Shown here one piece after another: positions 18,148 to 25,496 of a DNA stretch of 64,000 nt. Position 1 is the first letter of the stretch. Every line of letters begins with the position of its first letter. Position numbers and translations under genes: made by a program. Where the stretch lies: the NCBI GenBank assembly GCA_020636995.1, contig JACJWU010000001.1:1-64000 (forward strand). The letters are read 5' to 3'. The notes under the pieces were generated by a model, which was not told where the DNA came from, did no database searches, and saw only the letters and a list, made by a program, of their open reading frames with translations. The DNA comes from Actinomycetota bacterium (lineage in GTDB: Bacteria; Actinomycetota; Actinomycetes; S36-B12; UBA10799).

Positions 18148-18552
18148 TCAGACAGCGCGCACTCGGTTGTTGCGGGGGTTGTGTTCGAGTTCGACGAGGC
18201 CGAGCTCCTCCAGCAACGGTGGCAGGTACATCCCGAATCGCCCACGGTATCCCTTGCGCAAGCCGTACCACCCGCCCAGCGGGTTGTCAGGGGAGCGGCC
18301 CCACGCTTCCACGGTGTCCGGTTTCGGGTCTTTCTTCTCGTCCGCGGCGCCGAGTTCGACCCAGCCACCGTCGGCTGCCAGCATTGCGTGCAGGTCGTCG
18401 ATGGCACTGAGGTGGTAGCGCAGGGTCGTGGAACCGACCTCGCACACGAGGGCGGGCGGGTCCGCCTGCTCGTCGCGGTACATCGTGTACTCGGAGGTAC
18501 CGGGGGCCGTCTTCAGACGCCACGGATCGTCGTGGGTGCCACTTCCGCTCAT
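18148..18552 (-). CDS. Conserved small soluble actinobacterial protein
   Basis: 134 aa. I recognise the family as a widespread but uncharacterised actinobacterial protein; typical segments are DDPWRLKTAPGTSEYTMYRD, LRYHLSAIDDLHAML, VEAWGRSPDNPLGGWYG and the C-terminal LEELGLVELEHNPRNNRVRA. It has no signal peptide or membrane segment. Start ATG 18552 rather than the in-frame 18588, because a CATACT box ends 7 nt upstream, which fits leaderless initiation. Function unknown. Confidence 0.78.
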   Translation of the reverse strand: MSGSGTHDDPWRLKTAPGTSEYTMYRDEQADPPALVCEVGSTTLRYHLSAIDDLHAMLAADGGWVELGAADEKKDPKPDTVEAWGRSPDNPLGGWYGLRKGYRGRFGMYLPPLLEELGLVELEHNPRNNRVRAV

Positions 18553-18589
18553 GCAGCCGAGTATGGACCTGTACGTGGGAGGGGACAAG

Positions 18590-18637
18590 GTGAAGCCCCG
18601 GCACCGAGGGGAGGGTCGCTGGGTGCCGGGGCTTCAC
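18590..18637 (-). terminator. Strong hairpin downstream of glnA1
   Basis: A 16-bp perfect stem (GTGAAGCCCCGGCACC at 18590-18605 with its complement at 18622-18637) and a 16-nt loop, about 70 nt past the glnA1 stop. A smaller hairpin, CCGCCT/AGGCGG with a 4-nt loop (18664-18679), lies between it and the stop. Neither has a T-run, as is common in high-GC actinobacteria. Confidence 0.65.
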
Positions 18638-18707
18638 TGTCTGGGACTACGCATGGACTACACCCGCCTGACGAGGCGGACTTGCCCACAAGTCTTGGCC
18701 GGTGGGC

Positions 18708-20141
18708 CTAGATGTCGTAGTACAGCTCGAACTCGTGCGGGTGCGGGCGCAGACGGATGGGGTCCACCTCGTTCGTCCGCTTGTAGTCGATCCACGTCTC
18801 GATGAGGTCGTCGGTGAAGACGTCACCCTCGGTGAGGAAGTCGTGGTCGGCCTCGAGAGCATCCAGCACGTCCGGCAGCGTGCCCGGAACCTGCGGGATG
18901 TTGGCGGCCTCGTCCGGCGGCAACTCGTACAGGTCCTTGTCCACCGGCTCGACCGGCTCGATCTTGTTCTTGATCCCGTCGAGTCCGGCCATGAGCATCG
19001 CTGAGAACGCGAGGTAGGGGTTGCTCGAGGGGTCGGGCACCCGGAACTCGATGCGCTTGGCCTTCGGGTTGTTGCCCGTGATCGGAATCCGGATGCACGC
19101 GGAGCGGTTGCGCTGCGAGTACACCAGGTTGACCGGCGCCTCGAAGCCCGGCACCAAGCGGTGGTAGGAGTTCACGGTCGGGTTGGTGAACGCAAGGACC
19201 GCCGGCGCGTGGGCCAGCAGACCGCCGATGTACCAGCGGGCGAGGTCCGACAGGCCGGCGTAGCCCAGCTCGTCGTAGAACAGCGGCTTGCCGTCCTTCC
19301 ACAGCGACTGGTGGCAGTGCATACCCGAACCGTTGTCACCGAAGATCGGCTTCGGCATGAAGGTCACAGACTTGCCTGCTGCCCAGCCGACGTTCTTGAT
19401 GACGTACTTGAACTTCATGACGTCGTCTGCGGCCTTCGCGAGGGTGTCGAAGCGGTAGTTGATCTCGGCTTGTCCCGCGGTGCCGACCTCGTGGTGGGCG
19501 CGCTCGACGGACAGGCCGACCTCGCCGAGGGTCTTGGTCATCTGGTCACGCAGATCGGCGTAGTGGTCGACCGGCGGCACCGGGAAGTACCCGCCCTTGT
19601 AGGGGGTCTTGTACCCACGGTTGGGGCCACCGTCGAGCTCGTGCTCGCGGCCGGAGTTCCACTTGCCCTCGACGGAGTCGATGAAGTAGAAGCCCGCGTT
19701 CTGCTTGGTCTCGAAGCGCACCGAATCGAAGATGTAGAACTCCGCCTCGGGGGCGAAGAAGGCCGTGTCGGCGATGCCGGTGGACTTCATGTAAGCCTCG
19801 GCCTTGGCGGCGATGTTGCGCGGGTCGCGGCTGTACAACTCGTCGGTGAACGGGTCGCGGATGGACATGTTGATGATCAGCGTCTTCTCAGCCCGGAACG
19901 GGTCGAGGTAGGCGCTGCCGAGGTCGGGCGTGAGCTTCATGTCCGACTCGTGGATTGCCTGGAACCCACGGATCGACGAACCGTCGAACATCTGGCCGTT
20001 GGCGAAGAAGTCCTCGTCAACGCTCTCAGCCGGCACATTGAAGTGCTGCATGACGCCGGGCAGATCGCAGAAACGAACGTCGATGAACTTGACGTCCTCT
20101 TCCTGGATGTACCGCATAACCTCGTCAGGATTGGTGAACAT
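18708..20141 (-). CDS. glnA1: Glutamine synthetase type I, main assimilatory enzyme
   Basis: ATP + glutamate + ammonia to glutamine; cytoplasmic dodecamer. 477 aa, about the length of the M. tuberculosis enzyme. Motifs: DVRFCDLPGVMQHF near the N-terminus, DGSSIRGF (latch and ATP region), EAEFYIFD, HHEVGTAGQAEINYRF, PKPIFGDNGSGMHCHQS and VNSYHRLVPGFEAPV. The adenylylation site KDLYELPPDE places the target at Tyr405, so GlnE should regulate this enzyme. Start ATG 20141, with GGGAG 6-7 nt upstream. Expression is evidently GlnR-dependent (box at 20232-20269). Confidence 0.97.
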   Translation of the reverse strand: MFTNPDEVMRYIQEEDVKFIDVRFCDLPGVMQHFNVPAESVDEDFFANGQMFDGSSIRGFQAIHESDMKLTPDLGSAYLDPFRAEKTLIINMSIRDPFTDELYSRDPRNIAAKAEAYMKSTGIADTAFFAPEAEFYIFDSVRFETKQNAGFYFIDSVEGKWNSGREHELDGGPNRGYKTPYKGGYFPVPPVDHYADLRDQMTKTLGEVGLSVERAHHEVGTAGQAEINYRFDTLAKAADDVMKFKYVIKNVGWAAGKSVTFMPKPIFGDNGSGMHCHQSLWKDGKPLFYDELGYAGLSDLARWYIGGLLAHAPAVLAFTNPTVNSYHRLVPGFEAPVNLVYSQRNRSACIRIPITGNNPKAKRIEFRVPDPSSNPYLAFSAMLMAGLDGIKNKIEPVEPVDKDLYELPPDEAANIPQVPGTLPDVLDALEADHDFLTEGDVFTDDLIETWIDYKRTNEVDPIRLRPHPHEFELYYDI

Positions 20142-20215
20142 CTGACTCCCTTGTCGTTTCGGCGGGGCGGCCCCCACCTTGTCTGGCGCGCGCTTGGTGT
20201 GCCGCGTCTGCCTCG

Positions 20216-20221
20216 ACCCTA
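20216..20221 (-). promoter_or_regulatory. TAGGGT -10 box of glnA1
   Basis: On the minus strand TAGGGT (20221-20216) lies about 75 nt upstream of the glnA1 ATG and 10 nt downstream of the GlnR box. This leaves a roughly 70-nt leader. Confidence 0.4.
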
Positions 20222-20231
20222 CGAGTTGTGC

Positions 20232-20269
20232 GTTTCTCTGCCGTCACCCGGTTGTTTCAGGGATGTAAC
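20232..20269 (-). promoter_or_regulatory. GlnR operator upstream of glnA1
   Basis: On the minus strand the sequence reads GTTAC-6-GAAAC-6-GTGAC-6-GAAAC. All four half-sites and all three 6-nt gaps match the actinobacterial GlnR consensus (GTnAC-n6-GAAAC repeated). The nearest -10 (TAGGGT) is just downstream, a position suited to activation in nitrogen limitation. Confidence 0.88.
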
Positions 20270-20294
20270 ACCGCGGGCAGGGTTGGCCCGCCTC

Positions 20295-20604
20295 GGTGGG
20301 CAGATTGCGTATTGGGCCAGTGGGTGGTCGTGTGTGCAATCTGCTCGGGGCAGGGGGTCGCAGGTCGTGTCTCCCTCGGTGGGCAGATTGCGTATTGGGC
20401 CAGTGGGTGGTCGTGTGCGCAATCTGCTCGGGGCAGGTGGTCGCAGGTCGTGTCTCCCTCGGTGGGCAGATTGCGTATCGGGCCAGTGGGTGGTCGTGTG
20501 CGCAATCTGCTTGGGGCAGGTGGTCGCAGGTCGCGCCGCCGCGGTGGGCAGATTGCGTATCGGGCCTGTGGGTGGTCGTGTGTGCAATCTGCTCGGGGCG
20601 GTGG
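20295..20604. repeat. Four tandem ~83-bp repeats, each with an internal dyad, upstream of glnA1
   Basis: Copies begin at 20295, 20378, 20461 and 20543 (periods 83, 83, 82; the last is partial). Each holds GCAGATTGC (or GCAGATTGCG) and, 25-27 nt later, its reverse complement, then a G-rich spacer (CTCGGGGCAGG...GGTCGCAGGTCG). Units differ by only a few bases. The 452-bp gap 20178-20629 otherwise holds only the glnA1 promoter and GlnR box. The array lies beyond the GlnR box, between it and the end of the aminotransferase gene. Confidence 0.9.
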
Positions 20605-20629
20605 CTCACCGGGGCCGCGGTGGCCCGGA

Positions 20630-21976
20630 TCAGCCCGTGTAGTACCTGTCGATCTCGGTGAAAGCCTCGTCGAGGATGGCCAGACCCTCAGCGGCCTCCT
20701 GCTCGGTGATCACGCACGGGGGCACGACATGCATCCGGTTGAAGTTCGCGAAAGGGAGCAGTCCGCGCGAGACGCACGCCTTCGTCAGCGCACCCATCGC
20801 CTCGCTGGTGCCTCCGTACGGCGCAAGGGGCTCGCGGGTCTCCCGGTCGCTGACCAGGTCGAGGGCCCAGAAGACGCCCATGCCGCGCACCTCCCCGATC
20901 ACCGGGTGCTTCTCGGCCAGTTCCCGCAGGCCGGGACCCAGCACCGTCTCGCCGATCGTCTTGGCGTGCTCGACGATGCCCTCCTCGCGCATGGCCGTGA
21001 TGGTGGCCAGTGCCGAGGCGCAGGCCAACGGGTGGCCGCTGTAGGTCAGGCCACCGGGGAACACCCGCTCGTCGAAGGTCGCGGCGATCTCGTCGCTGAT
21101 GATCACCCCGCCCAGCGGCACGTAGCCGGAGTTGGAGCCCTTCGCGAAGATGATCAGGTCCGGGTTGACGCCCCAATGGTCGATGGCCAGCCACTCGCCG
21201 GTGCGGCCGAAGCCCGCCATGACCTCGTCGGCGATGTAGACGATGCCGTACTTGTCGCACAGTGCGCGCACGCCAGCCAGATACCCAGGCGGGGGAACCA
21301 ACACGCCAGCTGTCCCGACCACGGTCTCCAAGATGATGGCGGCGATGGTGTTCGCCCCTTCGAACGCGATCACCTGCTCGAGGTGAGCCAGAGCGCGCTC
21401 GCATTCCTGGTCCTCGTCGGCCGACCAGAAGGAGGAACGGTAGAGATAGGGACCGAAGAAGTGGACGTGACCATACGCGAACTCGTTGGGCCAGCGGCGC
21501 GGGTCGCCGGTTGCGTTGATCGCCGCGCCAGTGTTGCCGTGGTAACTGCGATAGAAGCTCAGAACCTTGTGCTTGCCGGTGTGCAGTCGCGCCATGCGGA
21601 TGGCGTTCTCCGCGGCGTCCGCTCCGCCGTTGGTGAAGAACACCTTCTGGTGGCCTGCCGGGGCTACCTCCGTGATCGCCTTGGCGGTCTGCCCGCGCAC
21701 CAGTGACGCGTGCTGGGGAGCCAACGTCACCTGGATGGCGGCCTGCTCCTGGATGGCCTGCACCACCTTGGGGTGCTGGTGGCCGATGTTGGTGTTGACC
21801 AATTGGCTGGAGAAGTCGAGGAAGGAGTTGCCCTCGAAGTCCCACAGGCGGGAGCCCTCCCCGGACTGGAACACCAGCGGTTTCAGCGCCCCCTGGGCGC
21901 TCCAGGAATGGAACACGTGCGCCCGATCGAGATCGAAGGCATCGGCGTTGCTCACAACGGATTCAGAATCGGCCAT
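20630..21976 (-). CDS. Class-III PLP-dependent aminotransferase (amine or omega-amino acid:keto acid type)
   Basis: 448 aa. Fold type I omega-aminotransferase: cofactor region FFTNGGADAAENAIRMAR, YRSYHGNTG, the aspartate strand YIADEVMAGFGRTGEW, and the PLP lysine in IIFAKGSNSGYVPLGG. Relatives act on taurine, putrescine, GABA or beta-alanine; the setting (polyamine uptake and oxidation genes) favours an amine or GABA-like substrate, but residues alone do not decide. Start ATG 21976 is fixed by TACTCT 7 nt upstream (leaderless); a much longer open frame continues upstream without support. Divergent from the oxidase gene at 22067. Confidence 0.9.
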   Translation of the reverse strand: MADSESVVSNADAFDLDRAHVFHSWSAQGALKPLVFQSGEGSRLWDFEGNSFLDFSSQLVNTNIGHQHPKVVQAIQEQAAIQVTLAPQHASLVRGQTAKAITEVAPAGHQKVFFTNGGADAAENAIRMARLHTGKHKVLSFYRSYHGNTGAAINATGDPRRWPNEFAYGHVHFFGPYLYRSSFWSADEDQECERALAHLEQVIAFEGANTIAAIILETVVGTAGVLVPPPGYLAGVRALCDKYGIVYIADEVMAGFGRTGEWLAIDHWGVNPDLIIFAKGSNSGYVPLGGVIISDEIAATFDERVFPGGLTYSGHPLACASALATITAMREEGIVEHAKTIGETVLGPGLRELAEKHPVIGEVRGMGVFWALDLVSDRETREPLAPYGGTSEAMGALTKACVSRGLLPFANFNRMHVVPPCVITEQEAAEGLAILDEAFTEIDRYYTG

Positions 21977-21983
21977 GCAGTAC

Positions 21984-21989
21984 AGAGTA
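21984..21989 (-). promoter_or_regulatory. TACTCT -10 box, leaderless promoter of the aminotransferase
   Basis: On the minus strand TACTCT ends 7 nt before ATG 21976. It faces the TACCCT box of the divergent oxidase gene about 65 bp away. Confidence 0.6.
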
Positions 21990-22053
21990 CGGTTTGGACT
22001 GGCGAGGCGGCCACCCTCCTGCGGAAACAGCACTCGGCGGGCCCTGTGTGAAG

Positions 22054-22059
22054 TACCCT
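22054..22059 (+). promoter_or_regulatory. TACCCT -10 box that decides the oxidase start
   Basis: TACCCT ends 7 nt before ATG 22067 but only 1 nt before ATG 22061, so the second ATG is the plausible leaderless start. Confidence 0.55.
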
Positions 22060-22066
22060 CATGTCC

Positions 22067-23332
22067 ATGCCCGCGATCCTGTCCGCCAGCTATCGCGAGG
22101 TGTGCATGTGGCAGGAGCAGGTGCCGCGCGATGACCGCGCCGTGGGCGACTTGCCCGATGGTGTGGATGTCCTGGTGGTGGGGGCGGGGTACTGCGGGCT
22201 CGGAGCCGCCGATGGTGCCGCGAGTGCAGGTGCCGACGTTCTCGTGCTGGACAAGGAACCCCTCGGCTGGGGTGCGTCGAGCCGCAACGGCGGGATGGTG
22301 ATCCCCGAGTTGAAGGCCGGCCCCGAGAAACTCGCGAAGAAGATCGGCGATCTGGCCCACCGGCTGTACGAGGAGGTCGAGGAGGCCTTCGATCACACCG
22401 AGGATCTGGTGGCGCAGATGGATTGCGACTACCGGCGCAGTGGCCAGTTGTACCTGGCGCACACGCCGCGGCATACGCCGTACCTGCGCGATCTCGCCGC
22501 TGAACTGCAACGGTCCGGGCAAGCCGTGCACTTCCTGGATGCCGCGGCAGTCACCGCCCGCACGGGCAGTACCGCGTTCGATTCCGCGATCTTCTATGAG
22601 AAGGTCGGCGGGCTGCACCCGGCGAAGTTCCACGACGGGATGGCGAAACGGGCGCTCGCGGCGGGAGCGGCCGTCCACGACCGGACCGGTGTCACGGGGA
22701 TCCGGTCGCGGGCGGGCGGCTTCGAGGTCGAGACGACCCGCGGGCGGGTGCGCGCATCCCAGGTGATCGTGGGGACCAACGCCTACATGGACAGTGCCGT
22801 GCCCGACCTGGCCAAGCGCATCCTGCCGATCAACTCCTACATCATCGCCACCGAGCCGCTCACTCAGGAACAGCGTGACGTCATCGGCCCGCAGATGATG
22901 GTCGACACGAAGAACCTGCTCTTCTACTGGCGGCTCACTGCCGACGGCCGCATGATCTTCGGTGGCCGCAACCGGCTGGACCCGGTCGACATCCCCGTGG
23001 CACGGGACTTCCTGTACGACAACATGGTGCGCATCCACCCGCAACTGCAGGGTGTGGCCATCGACTACGCGTGGACCGGCTTCGTGGCGATGACCCTCGA
23101 CCGACTGCCACACGTCGGAACGATCGACGGTGTCTGGTACGCCACGGGGTGCAACGGCACGGGGGTGAGTCTCAACGGCTGGCTGGGCCATCGTCTCGGG
23201 CACGTCGTCACCGGGCAGGCGCCACCACCGGCATTCGCCGAACTCAAACACCCATCCATCCCCCTCAAGCCCCTGTCGCCGTCGTACGTGCCCCTGGTCG
23301 GGCGGTACTTCGCGTTGCAGGACCGTAGATAG
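22067..23332 (+). CDS. FAD-dependent amine oxidase, DAO/PuuB-like
   Basis: 421 aa. The N-terminal FAD Rossmann motif DVLVVGAGYCGLGAADGA (near residue 32) is followed by LDKEPLGWGASSRNGGMV, the second conserved FAD segment, with the catalytic substrate domain in the middle and a C-terminal FAD closure (GVWYATGCNGTGVSLNGWLG). Similar in layout to gamma-glutamylputrescine oxidase and other DAO-family amine oxidases, and to the second such gene at 29674-31089. It sits 7 nt upstream of an aminotransferase gene, so the pair is probably one transcript. Substrate inferred from context only. Confidence 0.87.
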   Translation: MPAILSASYREVCMWQEQVPRDDRAVGDLPDGVDVLVVGAGYCGLGAADGAASAGADVLVLDKEPLGWGASSRNGGMVIPELKAGPEKLAKKIGDLAHRLYEEVEEAFDHTEDLVAQMDCDYRRSGQLYLAHTPRHTPYLRDLAAELQRSGQAVHFLDAAAVTARTGSTAFDSAIFYEKVGGLHPAKFHDGMAKRALAAGAAVHDRTGVTGIRSRAGGFEVETTRGRVRASQVIVGTNAYMDSAVPDLAKRILPINSYIIATEPLTQEQRDVIGPQMMVDTKNLLFYWRLTADGRMIFGGRNRLDPVDIPVARDFLYDNMVRIHPQLQGVAIDYAWTGFVAMTLDRLPHVGTIDGVWYATGCNGTGVSLNGWLGHRLGHVVTGQAPPPAFAELKHPSIPLKPLSPSYVPLVGRYFALQDRR

Positions 23333-23339
23333 GAGCACC

Positions 23340-24689
23340 ATGATCGACCGCGCACGACTCGCAGCCGGCCTCGAGGCCGAGCGGGCGACCCATCGTGAAC
23401 GTACGCCTGAATCCCGGAGGCTGTTCGACGCCGCCGACCACCTCTTCGGGCGCGTGCCGATGACCTGGATGAACAAGTGGGCCGGCGGGTATCCGCTGTA
23501 CCTCGAAGCGGCCCGTGGCAATCGGATCACGGACGTGGACGGTCACGAGTACGTCGACTTCGCCCTCGGCGACACGGGCTCGATGGCCGGACATTCGCCG
23601 GCCGCGACCGTCGCGGCGGTGCAGCGACGGATCGGCGAGCTCGGCGGCATCACCACGATGATGCCCAGTGAGGACGCCGAGTGGGTGGCTGCGGATCTGA
23701 CGCGCCGATTCGGACTGCCGTTGTGGTCGTTCAGCCTCACGGCCACCGATGCCAACCGATGGGCGCTGCGGGTGGCCAGGATGGTGACCGGCCGGCCCAA
23801 GGTGATGGCCTTCTCCTACTGCTACCACGGCTCGGTGGACGAGACGTTCGTCATCACCGGACCCGATGGTGGGACCGCCCCACGGGGCGGGAACGTAGGA
23901 CCGGCCTACCCGGTGGCCGAGTCGACACGGGTGGCGGAGTTCAACGATCTGGCCAGCGTCGAGGCGGGTCTTGCGCACGGTGACGTCGCGGTGCTGATCA
24001 TGGAGCCCGCACTGACCAACATCGGCATCGTGCTGCCCGAGCCGGGATTCCTGCAGGGCTGCCGCGACCTGTGCACCAAGTACGGAACATTGCTGCTCAT
24101 CGACGAGACGCACACCATCTCCGCCGGCCCCGGGGGCTGTACTGCTGCGTGGGGCTTGCAGCCCGACATCTTTGTGATCGGCAAGAGCATCGGCGGCGGG
24201 ATCCCCAGCGGGGCCTATGGCATCACCGAGGCGGTAGCCGACGCGGTGCGGAACCACCCGGAGGCGGATCTCGTGGACGTCGGTGGAGTCGGCGGCACCC
24301 TGGCCGGAAACGTACTTTCGACGGCGGCCATGCGTGCGACGCTGGGGGAGGTGCTGACGCAAGCCAACTTCGACCACATGATCGAGTTGGCCACCCGCTT
24401 CCGGGAGGGGGTCGAGGCGGTGCTCAGCACCCACAACGTGGACTGGTCGATCGCGCAACTCGGCGCGCGGGCGGAATACCGCTTCTGCGCTCCGGCGCCC
24501 CGTACCGGCACCGAGTCGGCGGCAGCCCACGACGATGAGATCGAGGAGTACTTGCACCTCTATCTCTCGAACCGTGGCGTGCTCATCACGCCGTTCCACA
24601 ACATGGCCCTGATGTGCCCCGAGACCACGGCTGCCGATGTGGATCTGCACAGCGCGCTATTCGGCGAGGCGGTCGCCGGGATCGTCTAG
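23340..24689 (+). CDS. Class-III aminotransferase, glutamate-1-semialdehyde aminomutase-like
   Basis: 449 aa, PLP enzyme. The N-terminal RVPMTWMNKWAGGYPLY and DVDGHEYVDFALGDTGSMAGH segments resemble the HemL/omega-aminotransferase group; YCYHGSVDE, LLIDETHTIS and the PLP lysine in VIGKSIGGGIPSGAYG follow. The DTGSMAGHSP signature recalls HemL, but the partner oxidase and the polyamine setting argue against a role in tetrapyrrole synthesis. AGGAG lies 5 nt upstream of ATG 23340. It ends convergently with the DUF1048 gene. Confidence 0.88.
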   Translation: MIDRARLAAGLEAERATHRERTPESRRLFDAADHLFGRVPMTWMNKWAGGYPLYLEAARGNRITDVDGHEYVDFALGDTGSMAGHSPAATVAAVQRRIGELGGITTMMPSEDAEWVAADLTRRFGLPLWSFSLTATDANRWALRVARMVTGRPKVMAFSYCYHGSVDETFVITGPDGGTAPRGGNVGPAYPVAESTRVAEFNDLASVEAGLAHGDVAVLIMEPALTNIGIVLPEPGFLQGCRDLCTKYGTLLLIDETHTISAGPGGCTAAWGLQPDIFVIGKSIGGGIPSGAYGITEAVADAVRNHPEADLVDVGGVGGTLAGNVLSTAAMRATLGEVLTQANFDHMIELATRFREGVEAVLSTHNVDWSIAQLGARAEYRFCAPAPRTGTESAAAHDDEIEEYLHLYLSNRGVLITPFHNMALMCPETTAADVDLHSALFGEAVAGIV

Positions 24690-24709
24690 CGGTTCATGGC
24701 CAGGACCTC

Positions 24710-24725
24710 GACCGCCGGTGCGGTC
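24710..24725. terminator. Short hairpin between convergent genes
   Basis: GACCGC/GCGGTC with a 4-nt loop lies just past the aminotransferase stop and touches the stop codon of the opposing DUF1048 gene. Confidence 0.35.
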
Positions 24726-25077
24726 AGGTCATGTCTGCGGCCGCGTGATCGATGGCATCGACCAAGCGGGCACGTTCGCGTGCGACGTACCCGCCCTTGG
24801 AGTAGTTGCGGATCAGGTCCTCGACGAATTCGACGGGATCGTCGCCGACAACCTGGCGGATCGGGGTGCCGTCGGCGGCCGCCCGTTCGAAGAGGTCGGC
24901 CACATCGTCGAACAGTGCGACCGCACTCTTGGCGTCCATCGGACCGAAGTACATGAGATAGCGCTGGACGGCGTCGACGGCCTCGCGGTAGTTCGGCGGA
25001 AGGTTCTTCACACGCGCTCTGTAGGCCCGCCACCGGCGCTTGTCGCCGATCAACGTGGTGATCAGATTCTTAGTCAT
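24724..25077 (-). CDS. DUF1048-family protein, PadR partner
   Basis: 117 aa, helical, soluble. DUF1048-like features: WRAYRARVKNLPPNYREAV and YLMYFGPMDAKSAVALFDD. Proteins of this family are usually encoded directly after a PadR regulator, as here. Start ATG 25077 has AAGGAG 7 nt upstream and overlaps the end of padR by 8 nt (ATGACTAA), so translation is coupled; the in-frame ATG at 25092 lies within the ribosome-binding site. Role unknown; possibly modulates PadR or a membrane target. Confidence 0.82.
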   Translation of the reverse strand: MTKNLITTLIGDKRRWRAYRARVKNLPPNYREAVDAVQRYLMYFGPMDAKSAVALFDDVADLFERAAADGTPIRQVVGDDPVEFVEDLIRNYSKGGYVARERARLVDAIDHAAADMT

Positions 25078-25405
25078 CAGTGTCTCCTTCATGGAGCTGT
25101 GCCAGTCGCTCTGCGAGGAAGCTCCATGTCCTCCAGAACTCGTCGAGGTAGTCGTTGCCCGCCTGATTGAGCGTGTAGACCTTGCGGGGCGGCCCCTTCT
25201 GCGAGGGGACCTTCTCCACGTCCACGAGCCCGCGTTGCTCGATCCGGATCAGCAGGGCGTAGACGGTGCCCTCCGCGATGTCCGAGAAGCCCTGCTCGCG
25301 CAGCCATGCCGTGATCTCGTAGCCGTACGCGGACCGGTCGGACAGGAACGCCAGAACGATGCCCTCGAGGGTCCCCTTCAACATCTCAGTGAGTTGTTTG
25401 CCCAC
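25070..25405 (-). CDS. PadR-family transcriptional repressor
   Basis: 111 aa, a winged-helix PadR domain with a short C-terminal helix: LKGTLEGIVLAFLSDRSAYGYEITAWL, in which the GYEI signature is visible, then EGTVYALLIRIEQRGLV and the beta-wing KGPPRKVYTLNQAG. Binds DNA as a dimer and releases it on ligand binding. Its own promoter (TTGACC-16-TACTAT) is overlapped by a dyad at 25430-25451, so autoregulation is likely. Targets may include the neighbouring aminotransferase or kynureninase genes. Confidence 0.92.
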   Translation of the reverse strand: MGKQLTEMLKGTLEGIVLAFLSDRSAYGYEITAWLREQGFSDIAEGTVYALLIRIEQRGLVDVEKVPSQKGPPRKVYTLNQAGNDYLDEFWRTWSFLAERLAQLHEGDTDD

Positions 25406-25429
25406 CCGAACTCCCAGTACCTAGCGATG

Positions 25430-25471
25430 GTGACTACCACTAGATAGTAACACTGACTACTGAGGGGTCAA
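25430..25471 (-). promoter_or_regulatory. padR promoter with overlapping operator dyad
   Basis: Minus strand: -35 TTGACC (25471-25466), 16-nt spacer, -10 TACTAT (25449-25444). The dyad GTGACTA (25430-25436)/TAGTAAC (25445-25451) has one mismatch and covers the -10 box. A further ACTA follows at 25455. Suited to autorepression by PadR. Confidence 0.6.
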
Positions 25472-25496
25472 CTCCTCGCTTCGCGTGCGACGTCGG

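Noticed and set aside
18118..18150. Possible tRNA T-arm (GGGGCTCGAGTCCC)
   Set aside because: No acceptor stem, anticodon arm or D arm can be drawn around it, and it overlaps the end of a well-supported coding region.
20295..20604. CRISPR array
   Set aside because: Units are 83 bp and nearly identical throughout, with no short constant repeat alternating with unique spacers, and no cas genes in the window.
20228..21706. Long open frames on both strands across the 83-bp repeats (up to 492 aa)
   Set aside because: They exist because the repeat unit and high GC suppress stops. The proteins are repetitive, cover the GlnR box or run antisense to the aminotransferase, and resemble nothing.
21977..23530. 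N-terminal extension of the aminotransferase reading frame to 966 aa
   Set aside because: The extension is antisense to the FAD oxidase gene. The TACTCT box 7 nt from ATG 21976 marks the real start.
23340..24689. hemL (tetrapyrrole synthesis) as the name of this aminotransferase
   Set aside because: The DTGSMAGH signature is HemL-like, but the gene is paired with an amine oxidase in a polyamine island and no other heme gene is near.
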